Origin: Anodontia alba
Taxonomy: Eukaryota; Mollusca; Bivalvia; Lucinida; Lucinidae
NCBI GenBank assembly: GCA_964016985.1
Contig: OZ024825.1
Coordinates: forward strand, 30,557,893-30,621,892
Reading direction: 5' to 3'
DNA: 64,000 bases
Part shown: positions 59,101 through 61,857 of the stretch, in pieces
Layout of the letters: each line of letters begins with the position of its first letter
Numbering within the stretch: the first letter of the stretch is position 1
Made by a program: the position numbers and the translations under genes
The notes under the pieces: model-generated
What the model saw: the letters and a program-made list of their open reading frames with translations, nothing else
Databases searched by the model: none
What the model was told of the DNA's origin: nothing

Positions 59101-61565
59101 ATGGAGAAATGACCCACATTCTGAGAAAATGACATGTATAGCCAGCAACATAGCTCTAGAAAAGGAGATTATTTTTTAACTCAAAAGTATTACTATAGTA
59201 CCCACAACATATATTTTTGTGGAGAAATATATAGAGTTTATTCATTCTCCTATTTTAAATATGGGATTTATAAACCTCGGGAGGTAAAAAAAAATCTGAT
59301 AAAGAAATTCGTGCAAATTTTAAATATGGGATTTATATATAAACCTCGGGAGGTAAAAAAATCTGATAAAGAAACTCGGATTTTTTTTATACCTGCCGAG
59401 GTTTATAAATCCCATATTTAAAATAGGAGAAATGAATAAACTGTATATTACATGCATTTTGCCGCAATAGAGTACATCATTTAAGAGGCTTTTGTGGCAA
59501 GTCTAGCCTGTCAGTTTGTTTATGCTGTCATTTCTATTTTGGGTCGACGTAGTATTACAGTGACATTGACAGTTCGAAGCAGTGAACACTCGGGCGCCAT
59601 TTTGAAAAAAAACTAAACGAATCGAGAGATTGAAAAGTGATAAAATATTCCTATTTAAATGGGTATTCATGTGTTTCTGTGCTCAGATAGGATTAATTTC
59701 TATGCTTGTGACCTGATTCAACGAAAAAAGCATATGGATTTAAACATTTTCAGCCGGTAAGTAAGGATTTGAGATCATCCCACCGGTCAAAATCTAGGCC
59801 GTTCATATGTTACAAAACAAAAGTAGTTCCGGTTAAAGAGATTTATTTCCCCGGCTAAGAGGAAATATTTCTTCTTAGAAAACAAGGAAAATACCAGTTT
59901 TATGTCTGGTAGAAATCATGGTATTTCTTGGTTATGCATGTAATATAAAAAAATATTTACGAGATACCCCTTCTTATCTACAGCTGTGCACAAAGACTCT
60001 TCCCAGTCAGCATTCTACGTAAATCTATATCGGGCCGTCATCGGCCCGTCAGGGTAGCTGACAGGCCGATGACGGCCCGTTGTAGATTTACGTAGAATGC
60101 TAGCTGGGTTATCATTATGCACAGCCATGTTTGATCAGTCTTTACTGTTCCCCTGAGGATGACCTACTATGCTTTCGACATCTTTCAGAAAGTTGTAAAT
60201 TTGCAAACTTTTGGTATGATTTAATGCAAAACCATTTGTTGTAATTACCTATGCACAAAAAGTTTTATTCTAATCAATGTTTCTTAAAAAAAAAAAAATT
60301 AGATATTTTCAGTTTTTCCCATAGTAAAAATGAATGCAAATTATGCAGAAATCTGCAGGGTAGGTAAATGCGAGTTAGATTTTCAACAAGTTCTGCGTGT
60401 TCGATTTTTCTGAAATTTTCACAATATTGTTGTGAAACATCAATAATTCAAATTCAGCAAAGAACAGTAAAAATATTTTCTTAGACAAAAAATCCAAAAA
60501 AAACCCCCAAAAAAACACTTTACTATAGAAATTGCATAGTCAGACCAACTTGCTAAGCAAAAGATGTCTTTCAGAGTGATGCCAAAAGAAAAGTAGATCA
60601 TTGGCTATTCACAGACCAAAAAGCATGATTAGCCTTATAGCTCTAGATAAGTGGGGCTATCATGTAAATATTTTTCTTATTTCTCCATGAAAACAAATGT
60701 TGTGGGTACTCATTAGAAGCACCTAAGTGAGGTCCTCCTAATGAGTACTAACAATGTATGTTTTTGTGGAGAGATAAGAAGAATATCAACACTCTTTGGT
60801 TGATAAAAAAGCAGCTTTGAAAAAAAACTGCATGGATGTTCATATAACGAAAACACGCCTATTCAAATATATAGAAAATTTCACATCCAAAAACCGACAA
60901 TTTTTCAGGTAAAAAAACTCTGATATTTTTCATATTTCTGCTCAAAACATAGGTTGTGGGTACTCGTTAGAACCGCCTCAGCAAGGCGGTTCTAACGAGT
61001 ACCCACAATCTATGTTTTTGAGCAGAAATAAGAAAAATAATGTATACCCCTGTAAACCCCAGTTTTACTATATAAAAGTGGGGTTTAAGGGGGTCAAAAT
61101 TATATAGGCATGTTTTCGTGATGAGGCTGATCTAAGTCTTCACTGCATACACACAGTTGCATGCTAAACCATAACTCCAGATAAGGCACTTTTTTAATCC
61201 ATAAAGTATTGATACTTTCTTTTTATTTCTTCATGAAAACATATGTTGTAGGTACTCACAAGAAGTGCCTCAATGAGGCACTTCTAATGAGTACCCACAA
61301 CATATGTTTTCATGCAGAAATCAGAAAAACATTTTCTGGATACCCCCTCTAATTAATCTGGAGCTTTGTAATCTATGAAGATTCTTGATCTTTCAGAATC
61401 CTCTTGTGATATATATTACCGTTAAAGTTGATCTCTTTGCTTTAAGCTCCATGGCAGCCTGTATGGAAGTTTTACCCCTCCTACTTCTCAGTCCTTCCTT
61501 CGGTGGTTCAGCCTGTCCTAGAGTCATCTCTTTCTTCTTTACCACTGACCTTCCTGAAGGAGCTC
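22918..61565 (-). CDS. KAT14: KAT14 (CSRP2BP) gene, last 14 coding exons; 5' end outside window
   Basis: KAT14 is a GNAT-fold subunit of the nuclear ATAC histone acetyltransferase complex. Fourteen exons, from 61565 down to the stop at 22918, join in frame with GT/AG introns into about 694 codons (2084 nt). Order: a basic, low-complexity N-terminal part, a Ser/Asp-rich acidic middle (exons 4-6), a conserved block around YYFISSYEECNLLRQLE and RLKRKLIVRQ, then PIDYCYVRPQHIASVNTLC, EFFWPGID, LSECLQYPDFSCVVLF and the acetyl-CoA region HPEWRRAGMATFMLYHLIQ. The end CKHAFFLRLRR matches vertebrate KAT14 as I recall it. Human KAT14 is about 780 residues, so probably only one or two 5' exons are missing. 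The locus spans over 38 kb, so more than 94% is intron, mostly transposons. A possible AATAAA lies on the minus strand near 22380. Confidence 0.93.
23118..23260. repeat. Foldback repeat family F next to KAT14 exon 14
   Basis: ATGCTTAGCATGCTGGGTAA then TTTCAGCAGATGACATTTTG, with an inverted partner AATTTGTTGTGTACTGAATT near 23250. It starts about 25 nt from the exon 14 acceptor. Confidence 0.65.
23326..24813. mobile_element. MITE family A, copy 7, split by a HINE-like insertion
   Basis: The left part (23326-23374) ends in ATTTTACCACCAAA. The right part resumes at 24581 with AAAATGAAAATTTTCAG and runs to TTTTCGTGATG at 24813. The two halves join into a normal family A copy, which fixes the boundaries of the inserted element to within a few bases. 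Confidence 0.88.
23375..24580. mobile_element. HINE/pearl-like element with about 150-bp tandem core
   Basis: About six to seven core units of roughly 150 bp (AAACCAGATCTCC, GCAAGTTTGGTGAAAATCCC, AAATATGGGCGTGTCTCGGG, GCAGATAACTCCGT) are followed by an ACGG-rich tail (AACGGACGGACAGACGCACA) and a 3' stem around ATAATACCCCGCCAC / GTGGTGGGGTAT. The 5' end also reads ATAATACCCCGCCAC, giving similar sub-ends. This plan matches non-autonomous Helentron-associated (HINE) and pearl elements of bivalves. Confidence 0.75.
24908..25462. mobile_element. Non-autonomous element with TTTCGACATCTTTCAGAAAG ends
   Basis: GCTTTCGACATCTTTCAGAA at the left and TTTCCGAGAGATGTCGAAAG at the right are inverted. The interior is AT-rich and non-coding. 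A second copy with shared interior (AACCATTTGT, CCTATGCACAAAAAGTTTTA) is at 60170-60595. Confidence 0.7.
25855..26093. repeat. Decayed foldback repeat (pair of GAAAGAATTT arms)
   Basis: GACAATGTGTCTACTCTAAA then AAGGAAAGAATCTGAGCCCC and the inverted GAAATTCTTTCTTTTTTGTG. Related to 38745-38900, 42895-43100 and the tandem block at 50105-50765. Confidence 0.55.
26094..26308. mobile_element. piggyBac-type MITE family E, copy 2
   Basis: TTAACCCTTGTCATGCTGAA to AGCAGGACTAGGGTTAA, with TTAA at both borders as expected for piggyBac targets. The centre is the palindrome GATCAGTTGGCTTC/GAAACCAACTGATC. It ends 51 bp from the donor of KAT14 exon 13. Confidence 0.8.
26360..26492 (-). CDS. KAT14: KAT14 exon 13 of 14, acetyl-CoA-binding region
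   Basis: 133 bp. Acceptor CCTTGCAG before GAAGATAG, donor TCAG/gtattgt. It encodes KIVIGFAFMVPDVKQNEAYI then FIFTHPEWRRAGMATFMLYH. The RRAGMA loop corresponds to the GNAT motif A that grips the acetyl-CoA pyrophosphate. Confidence 0.96.
26526..26895. repeat. Foldback repeat family F, two adjacent copies
   Basis: The first copy, CTTTCAGCAGATGACAAATT to TTGTTGTCTGCTGAAA (26526-26658), is followed by a second, decayed copy to AGCATGCTAAGCATTAA (26895). A third partial is near 26915-27050. The block begins 33 nt upstream of the KAT14 exon 13 acceptor. Confidence 0.65.
27118..27392. mobile_element. MITE family A, copy 8
   Basis: CATTACGAAAACACTCCTAT to ATAGGCATGTTTTCGTGATG, with central GTGGGTACTCGTTAGAACCG. 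Confidence 0.87.
27625..27737. repeat. MITE family S core fragment
   Basis: TTTTTCTTATTTCTCCACAA, ATGTGGGTACTCAACAAAAG and the return arm TTCTAATGAGTACCCACAGC. It directly abuts the following family B element. Confidence 0.6.
27738..27984. mobile_element. MITE family B, copy 2
   Basis: GGCCCAGTTGTTCAAAGCTT to AAAACTGGGCCC, with the central TGTGAGTAGCATTTGCAAAT hairpin. Confidence 0.85.
28408..28711. mobile_element. Pogo/Tigger-like foldback MITE, copy 2
   Basis: CAGATAGCTCTCATTATTTT to TCGAGATAGAGACTGCTG, with the central AGGAGAAATTGCTCCTAAGG palindrome. Its ends are more decayed than in the other copies. Confidence 0.72.
29448..29944. mobile_element. Composite palindrome plus TATATTACATGCAT element, copy 1
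   Basis: A palindrome (29448-29612) pairs ATTCTCCTATTTTAAATATG, GGATTTATAAAC and AACGAGTGCAAAGCACGAGT with their complement. It is joined to a second element (29611-29944) whose inverted ends are TATATTACATGCAT and ATGCATGTAATATA. The same composite occurs at 36777-37270 (inverted) and 59231-59950. Its right end lies 10 bp from KAT14 exon 12. Confidence 0.72.
29955..30003 (-). CDS. KAT14: KAT14 exon 12 of 14 (49-bp exon)
   Basis: Only 49 bp. Acceptor TATTTGCAG, donor TTAG/gtaagta. It encodes LSECLQYPDFSCVVLF with split codons at both ends. A family B MITE lies 27 nt upstream of its acceptor. Confidence 0.95.
30031..30275. mobile_element. MITE family B, copy 3
   Basis: GGGCCCAGTTGTTCAAAGCT to GCTTTGAACAACTGGGCCC, intact hairpin. 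It ends 27 nt before the KAT14 exon 12 acceptor. Confidence 0.88.
30389..30622. mobile_element. MITE with TTAACCC(T/A)TAAAGCGCCAA ends, copy 1
   Basis: TTAACCCATAAAGCGCCAAG to CAGCTTAAGGGTTAA, with TTAA at both borders. It contains the GCAAACAGTGTGGACCCTGA / TCCTCACTGTTTGC palindrome. A better copy is at 43763-44011. Confidence 0.72.
30676..30899. mobile_element. MITE family G (CGAGGGTTGAGTGCAAGAC), copy 1
   Basis: CGAGGGCTGAGTGCAAGACT to AGTCTTGCGATCAACCCTCG, with internal TTGTAAACAATGCAAATTTA / CATTGTTTACAGAAAG. It lacks the central arm present in copy 2 (50993-51234). Confidence 0.8.
31060..32240 (+). pseudogene. 5'-truncated non-LTR retrotransposon RT with PHD-type zinc finger
   Basis: Four frames on the plus strand give one continuous protein: SVHQGSVLSPLLFIIVPEAL (RT motif B region), the catalytic LYADDLVIIAESLEECVRRL, then a zinc finger with CAIC, CNSC, HWVHKKCS and CTRC (C4HC3 PHD spacing). 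Next come ASFCYLGDMLSAAGGC, MLHASETWPLTKPNLQRLQR and the tail MTWKQLTERDCREWKLLAIN. Frameshifts fall near 31245, 31440, 31740 and 32005. Upstream RT and endonuclease are missing, as expected of a truncated LINE insert. It lies in KAT14 intron 11, antisense to the gene. The clade was not determined. Confidence 0.85.
32755..32940. mobile_element. MITE family S, copy
   Basis: Central hairpin ACTCATTAGAAGTGCCTCTC/CGAGGCACTTCTAATGAGTA with the flank CATGGAGAAATATGGAAAAT and the right end CTGTCTTATCTAGCGCTGTG. It ends 55 bp from the donor of KAT14 exon 11. Confidence 0.7.
32995..33200 (-). CDS. KAT14: KAT14 exon 11 of 14
   Basis: 206 bp. Acceptor AATTACAG before AGTCTT, donor GATT/gtaagtt. It encodes VLKPFIRRDYESRPIKMQLL and the start of the GNAT domain, PIDYCYVRPQHIASVNTLCR then EFFWPGID. 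Confidence 0.95.
33250..33445 (-). mobile_element. SINE family 2, copy 2
   Basis: Same body as 15418-15600 (CCCTTTCAACATTATTTCAG in plus orientation) and a B-box-like head on the minus strand (GAGGTTCCAGGTTTGAATCT). Confidence 0.7.
33610..33790. mobile_element. MITE family S, copy
   Basis: GTTGTGGGTACTCATTAGAA / TTCTAATGAGTACCACAACA hairpin, followed by GTGGAGAAATAAAAA and ATCAAGAGCTATGAGA at the right. A G-rich tract (33525-33610) precedes it. Confidence 0.68.
34060..36012. mobile_element. HINE-like element with about 150-165-bp tandem core
   Basis: Around ten diverged units carry TGTGACCTTGACCTTGAGTC, GTTCTGCACATCATCTCACT, AGGCAAACATTTGACCAAAG and TTCAGGAGATATGGAGCGGA. The right end is an ACGG-rich tail (GAAGGACAGACGGACAGACA) then ATAATACCCCATACGCTTCG and CGGCAGGGG. 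The 5' end reads TATCCCCCGCCGCAG, complementary in type. The core is interrupted by a SINE at 34887-35165. Confidence 0.75.
34887..35165 (-). mobile_element. SINE family 1 nested in the HINE core
   Basis: Minus-strand head: GAGACCAGGAGGTCGCAGGT then TCAACCCCCGC (B box GGTTCAACCCC). The body matches 62822-63114 in reverse, ending at the T-rich TTGTTTTTTTTTGTGTTGAG (34886-34905). Core sequence GTGACCTTG occurs on both sides, the likely target-site duplication. Confidence 0.8.
36284..36672 (-). mobile_element. SINE family 2, copy 3, split by MITE B
   Basis: TTTTCAACATTATTTAAGTC to GACCTCCTGATCTGG (36427), then a family B MITE, then TTAGCAGTGCTAACCACTCA and GCCACCAAGATGCTTC. The two parts join to the length and order of the other family 2 copies. 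Confidence 0.75.
36428..36634. mobile_element. MITE family B, copy 4, nested in a SINE
   Basis: Decayed left end ACTCAGTTGTTCAAAACTAA and clean right end TTTGAACAACTGGGCCC. One arm of the central hairpin is deleted. Confidence 0.8.
36777..37270. mobile_element. Composite palindrome plus TATATTACATGCAT element, copy 2 (inverted)
   Basis: TATAACATGCATAACCAAGA through TAATATACAGTTTATTCATT, then the palindrome ending AAAATAGGAGAATGAATAAA. The palindrome spans 37105-37270. Confidence 0.72.
37463..37575 (-). CDS. KAT14: KAT14 exon 10 of 14
   Basis: 113 bp. Acceptor CCTTTAAG, donor CAAG/gtaaggc. It encodes TSTFMMKAQQQKQPSFLNRL, VGTEDDQLE and SICSPYTA; the last precedes the conserved (R)VLKPFIRRDYE of the next exon. 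Confidence 0.92.
38055..38296. mobile_element. MITE family B, copy 5
   Basis: GGGCCCAGTTGTTCAAAGCT to CTTTGAACAACTGGGCCC, with a complete central hairpin GTAGCTTTTGCAGTGCAAAA. Confidence 0.9.
38573..38641 (-). CDS. KAT14: KAT14 exon 9 of 14
   Basis: 69-bp phase-0 exon. Acceptor CTGTTACAG, donor TCAG/gtaatct. It encodes ERQGISHPAGHYHGDMRILD and KFQ. Confidence 0.9.
38745..38900. repeat. Foldback repeat (AAAGGGGTCTACT...)
   Basis: AAAAGGGGTCTACTCTGTAA, GGAAAGAATTTGCTCCCAAA and their inverted copies TTTGCTCC/GGAGCAAATTCTTTCC and AAACCCCTTTC. Same family as 50105-50765. Confidence 0.7.
39451..39484. repeat. (TA)n microsatellite at left end of hAT-like element
   Basis: About 17 TA units ending at the CAGGGCTC terminus. 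Confidence 0.9.
39485..40742. mobile_element. hAT-like non-autonomous element (CAGGGCTC ends)
   Basis: CAGGGCTCGGGAAAA at the left and TTCCAGAGCCCTG at the right are short inverted ends of hAT type. They lie inside a TA tract, so an 8-bp target duplication cannot be told from the microsatellite. Ends also share ACCGGTCTGGACCG / TGGACCGATTCAG. The 1258-bp interior has no recognisable transposase. Superfamily call is by terminal sequence only. Confidence 0.65.
40743..40793. repeat. (TA)n microsatellite between two transposons
   Basis: About 25 TA units lie exactly between the right end of the hAT-like element and the left end of the pogo-like MITE. Confidence 0.95.
40794..41125. mobile_element. 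Pogo/Tigger-like foldback MITE, copy 3
   Basis: CAGTTGACTCTCGTTATCTC to GAGATAACGAGAGTCGACTG, with central GGAGAAATTGCTCCTGAGGA. Best-preserved ends of the family. Confidence 0.82.
41126..41163. repeat. (TA)n microsatellite after pogo-like MITE
   Basis: About 19 TA units start directly at the right end of the MITE. Confidence 0.9.
41570..41662 (-). CDS. KAT14: KAT14 exon 8 of 14
   Basis: 93 bp in phase 0 at both ends. Acceptor ATTACAG, donor TAAG/gtaggtt. It encodes IKREHGLPQFDLDAEMNKLS and QKCWGLQYGFK. Confidence 0.92.
42444..42550. mobile_element. 107-bp hairpin MITE, copy 3
   Basis: CCCAGCCAGCATTCTACGTA to TACGTAGAATGCTGACTGGG. Almost identical to copy 1 across its whole length, including the centre CCCTGACGGGCC. 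Confidence 0.88.
43171..43291 (-). CDS. KAT14: KAT14 exon 7 of 14
   Basis: 121 bp. Acceptor TTTTGCAG before CTATTA, donor ACAA/gtaggtt. It encodes YYFISSYEECNLLRQLENAS and then PPHVNRLKRKLIVRQ, a conserved KAT14 block. Confidence 0.92.
43763..44011. mobile_element. MITE with TTAACCCTTAAAGCGCCAA ends, copy 2
   Basis: TTAACCCTTAAAGCGCCAAT to TTGGCGCTTTAAGGGTTAA with TTAA at both borders, as for piggyBac-type insertions. The centre is ACCCAGATCAGACTGCTCCT and its complement. Confidence 0.8.
44327..44660. mobile_element. Pogo/Tigger-like foldback MITE, copy 4
   Basis: CAGTCGACTCTCGTTATCCC to GAGATAACGAGGTTCGACTG. It lies 226 bp from KAT14 exon 6. Confidence 0.8.
44887..45046 (-). CDS. KAT14: KAT14 exon 6 of 14
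   Basis: 160 bp. Acceptor GTTACAG before AAGAGG, donor TCAA/gtaagaa. It encodes an acidic Ser-Glu-Asp run (ESESESDSESSQEEDD) followed by a lysine-rich stretch (IKKKRKIDKEGEK), a likely nuclear localisation region. Confidence 0.9.
45215..47055. mobile_element. HINE-like element with about 150-bp core, split by nested MITEs
   Basis: Units of ACATTGTTCAGCCAAGCATG, AGTAGGTCAAGGTCAGTAAT, GGCAGGGTGCATCATGGCAG and TGAAGTTTCATTAGCC occur at 45255-45400 and, after a 0.7-kb insert, about six times at 46105-46980. The tail CGACACCAACGACAATGCCG, AAGTGATCCCTCTGTCACTC is typical of a bivalve HINE 3' end. Confidence 0.72.
45402..46105. mobile_element. piggyBac-type MITE family E, copy 3, itself interrupted
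   Basis: TTAACCCTTGTCATGCTGAA at the left and TTCAGCAGGACAAGGGTCAA at the right, inside the HINE core. Its middle is opened by about 0.5 kb (45519-46010) that includes a long palindrome (AGTGATTTGTTGAGTAATAA / TTATTACTCAACAAATCAC) and a segment bounded by TTCTAACAC and GTGTTAGAAT. Confidence 0.75.
47739..47950. mobile_element. piggyBac-type MITE family E, copy 4
   Basis: TTAACCCTTGTCCTGCTGAA to TTCAGCAGGGCTGGAGTTAA, with TTAA at both borders and the GATCATTTGGCTTCTTAGAA palindrome. Confidence 0.82.
48505..48575. repeat. Stand-alone GCAAACAGTGTAGAC palindrome
   Basis: GCAAGCAGTGCAGACACTGA, TCAGACTGCTCCTGAAGGAG and the inverted copy ending CTACACTGTTTGC. The same core occurs inside MITE families E and the GCGCCAA family, and alone at 56413-56483 and 44712-44776. 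Confidence 0.75.
48680..48904 (-). CDS. KAT14: KAT14 exon 5 of 14
   Basis: 225 bp. Acceptor TTCTTTAG before ATTCAGAG, donor AAAG/gtaattt. It encodes a Ser/Asn/Asp/Gln-rich disordered segment with internal repeats of the type DYSNQGSSFSIDTSNQGS. Confidence 0.88.
48950..49735. mobile_element. MITE family S, interrupted by a mariner derivative
   Basis: ATAGCTCCAGATAAG (48950) to ATTCATTAGAAGTGGCCCCG and AGTACACGTCACATA, then the mariner, then ACATTCATGGAGAATTAAAA and CTCTTATCTGAGAATATG. Confidence 0.68.
49056..49676 (+). mobile_element. Internally deleted mariner derivative
   Basis: TGAGGGTCATGCAAAAAGTT to CCAGTGACAAAACTTTCTGC and GGACCCTCG, flanked by TA on both sides (49054-49055 and 49677-49678). 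It is the same lineage as 13527-14867 but only 621 bp: the outer part is kept and the transposase middle is gone. The remaining plus-strand reading gives LHDNASSHKCEV-like and SPDLSPCDFFLFPRLRKMLS remnants with stops. It must have been moved by a transposase in trans. Confidence 0.87.
49856..50100. mobile_element. MITE family B, copy 6
   Basis: GGGCCCAGTTGTTCAAAACA to TTTTGAACAACTGGGCCC, with central GTGAGTAGCTTTTGCAATGC. Confidence 0.88.
50105..50765. repeat. Tandemly repeated foldback units (about 130 bp, four to five copies)
   Basis: Each unit has GGAAGGGAATGGATACACTT, GGGGAGACAA, TTGCATCCCTTCAGAAA and a hairpin GCAAATTCTTTTCTTTTAAA with its inverted arm, then CCCCTTTTCAGAAAGGG. A MITE that has become a tandem array. 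Confidence 0.7.
50805..52356. mobile_element. HINE-like element with about 180-bp core and 3' hairpin
   Basis: The 5' end CTGTGGCTCACCTAAG mirrors the 3' hairpin AGCTCACCTGTGAGCCTAAA, GGCTCAGGTGAGCTAAAA (52320-52356). Between lie about five units with CAAATATCAAAGGCCTGGGC, CTTCTAGTTTCA and GAGTCTATGTAAAACAA. A family G MITE is nested near the 5' end. A stem-loop immediately next to CTAA recalls Helitron/Helentron 3' ends. A related 3' end is at 57175-57486. Confidence 0.75.
50993..51234. mobile_element. MITE family G, copy 2, nested in HINE
   Basis: CGAGGGTTGAGTGCAAGACT to CAGTCTTGCGCTCAACCCTC, with central GGTGCCATTGCTCATAAGAG hairpin. The flanking bases ATAT / ATAT may be the target duplication. 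Confidence 0.82.
52394..52606. mobile_element. piggyBac-type MITE family E, copy 5
   Basis: TTAACCCTTCTCACGCTGAA to TTCAGCAGGACAAGGGTTA. It ends 14 nt from the donor of KAT14 exon 4. Confidence 0.82.
52621..52776 (-). CDS. KAT14: KAT14 exon 4 of 14
   Basis: 156 bp. Acceptor TTTCAG before ACACCG, donor ATAG/gtacacg (a weaker donor). It encodes TVPNLLMSDDFAVDDSDSDL and a proline-rich stretch ending EELLSTI. A family E MITE begins 14 nt inside the following intron. Confidence 0.87.
52910..53065. mobile_element. MITE family S, copy
   Basis: GTTACTCATTAGAAGTGTCT / AGGCACTTCTAATGAGTACC hairpin, with the right end CCCTTTGATCTTGAGCTATG. A family A MITE follows immediately. Confidence 0.65.
53074..53325. 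mobile_element. MITE family A, copy 9, half hairpin lost
   Basis: CATTACAAAAACATGCCTAT to ATAGGCATGTTTTCGTAATG. The central GTGGGTACTCGTTAGAACTG arm jumps directly to CTCACAATCTATG, so about 25 bp of the return arm are deleted. Confidence 0.85.
53567..55745. mobile_element. HINE-like element with 128-bp satellite core (A/B monomers)
   Basis: The 5' end ACAAGAGCTGTCGGAGGACA, GCGAGCTCGCCTG is complementary in type to the 3' end TACAATAGCTCTCCTTGTAC, TTCGTACAGGCGAGCTAAAA. The core holds about 11 units whose starts (CCATGAAATATAGG) are spaced 128 bp apart from 53890 to 55042. Two monomer types occur: A with AATGACCTAGATATAGTAAG and B with CACCAACAGAGATATATTTT. The 3' flank has a duplicated non-satellite block (CTAGCCCCACCC) and a GGGAACGCAAACGCAAACGC tract. 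Confidence 0.85.
55745..55915. repeat. Foldback repeat family F, copy
   Basis: TTCAGCAGACAACAATTTGA to TTTATTGCCTGCTGAATTTG, with GCAAGCTGTCTCCTAAGGAG in the centre. Confidence 0.68.
56204..56347 (-). CDS. KAT14: KAT14 exon 3 of 14
   Basis: 144 bp. Acceptor TTCACAG before GGCCAGC, donor CCAG/gtgagta. It encodes PASLLAEHLLGSTVSHP and then an acidic, Ser-rich run (DFSDESSEVSQSSYLTEKDL). Confidence 0.87.
56413..56483. repeat. Stand-alone GCAAACAGTGCAGAC palindrome
   Basis: GCAAACAGTGCAGACCAAGA, TCAGACTGCTCTTTCAGGAG and the inverted arm CTACACTGTGTGC. Confidence 0.75.
57175..57486. mobile_element. HINE 3' end fragment related to 50805-52356
   Basis: CTACATACCAAGTTTCAAGG, CTTCAAACTGCCCAGTGGTA and the terminal AAGCTCACCATTGAGTCAAA, AGCTCAGGTGAGCTAAAAAT. 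The tandem core is absent. Confidence 0.7.
57540..57715. repeat. Foldback repeat family F abutting the KAT14 exon 2 donor
   Basis: TTCAGCAGACGACAAACTGA to GTCATCTGCTGAAATTTTTA, then CTCAGCATGCTAAGC up to 57715. Central hairpin CAAATTGTCTCCTAAGGAGA. Only TACC (57716-57719 with the exon edge) separates it from exon 2. Confidence 0.72.
57720..58014 (-). CDS. KAT14: KAT14 exon 2 of 14
   Basis: 295 bp. Acceptor TCTGTAG before GAAGCA, donor ACAG/gtaggct. It encodes EAKEIRKSRSEKGSSAVV through a Ser/Thr/Pro-rich stretch to SSSSSDQSLQQQT. Low-complexity regulatory linker. The donor lies 4 nt from the end of a foldback repeat. Confidence 0.88.
58130..58860. repeat. Tandem array of about 150-190-bp units
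   Basis: Four to five units of TTATTTAGCAAGATAAGAAG, CAGAAACCAAAA, CAAGAATTACAAAGGGAAAT, AACTCTAGAGGAATTAATCC and TATCAATATCAACATTTATG. Same style as HINE cores; no clear element ends were seen. Ends near a C-rich stretch and an A-tract. Confidence 0.68.
59231..59950. mobile_element. Composite palindrome plus TATATTACATGCAT element, copy 3
   Basis: The palindrome arm TTTTAAATATGGGATTTATA, AACCTCGGGAGGTAAAAAAA is repeated twice (59260 and 59318) before its inverted partner. The second element spans 59443-59950 and is longer than copy 1: about 170 bp between GTCGACGTAGTA and CCACCGGTCAAAATCTAGGC differ. Confidence 0.72.
60002..60108. mobile_element. 107-bp hairpin MITE, copy 4
   Basis: CCCAGTCAGCATTCTACGTA to TACGTAGAATGCTAGCTGGG, in the orientation opposite to copies 1 and 3 judged by the centre (CAGGGTAGCTGAC). 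Confidence 0.88.
60170..60595. mobile_element. Non-autonomous element with TTTCGACATCTTTCAGAAAG ends, copy 2
   Basis: GCTTTCGACATCTTTCAGAA to GATGTCTTTCAGAGTGATGC. Interior as in 24908-25462, with an internal deletion of about 100 bp near the right end. Confidence 0.68.
60640..60800. mobile_element. MITE family S, copy
   Basis: ATAGCTCTAGATAAGTGGGG, then GTTGTGGGTACTCATTAGAA / TCCTAATGAGTACTAACAAT hairpin and GTGGAGAGATAAGAAGAATA. The right end is unclear. Confidence 0.68.
60841..61123. mobile_element. MITE family A, copy 10
   Basis: CATATAACGAAAACACGCCT to ATAGGCATGTTTTCGTGATG, with a perfect central hairpin AACCGCCTCAGCAAGGCGGT. Confidence 0.88.
61160..61372. mobile_element. MITE family S, best copy
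   Basis: ATAACTCCAGATAAGGCACT to CTAATTAATCTGGAGCTTTG. The central hairpin AGAAGTGCCTCAATGAGGCA is perfect, and arms ATGAAAACATATGTTGTAGG / CCCACAACATATGTTTTCAT extend it. It ends about 48 bp from the donor of KAT14 exon 1. Confidence 0.75.
61420..61565 (-). CDS. KAT14: KAT14 exon 1 of 14 in window
   Basis: 146 bp. Acceptor CGCAG before GAGCTCC, donor ACG/gtaatat. It encodes a basic segment including APSGRSVVKKKEMTLG and SIQAAMELKAKRSTLT. It starts in mid-codon, so an upstream exon must exist beyond the window or in sequence I could not recognise. Confidence 0.85.
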
Positions 61566-61634
61566 CTGCGATACAGTTAGTTGTAAAGTATTATAAGAAT
61601 AGATAGGCATGGCTCCAGATCAGAGGGGGCATCC

Positions 61635-61857
61635 AGATAAATATTTGAGCCAGCACACAACAAAACCTTAAATAAGACTTGTGTGACCAGCAAAGATTCA
61701 GATCAGCCTGCGCATCTGCACAGTCTGACCAGAGACTTTGCTGGTTGCATGTGCCTTCTACAGCCTCCAAGCTATCCACAGAGGGATAAATGAGAAACCT
61801 GGCCATACTGGGTGGATGTACAGGCTGGTCAGAGTCTTTGCTGGTCACACAGGTCTC
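61635..61857. mobile_element. Foldback MITE with TGTGTGACCAGCAAAGA ends
   Basis: TGTGTGACCAGCAAAGATTC to CAGAGTCTTTGCTGGTCACA, with internal AGATCAGCCTGCGCATCTGC shared in type with 12722-12937. Confidence 0.72.
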
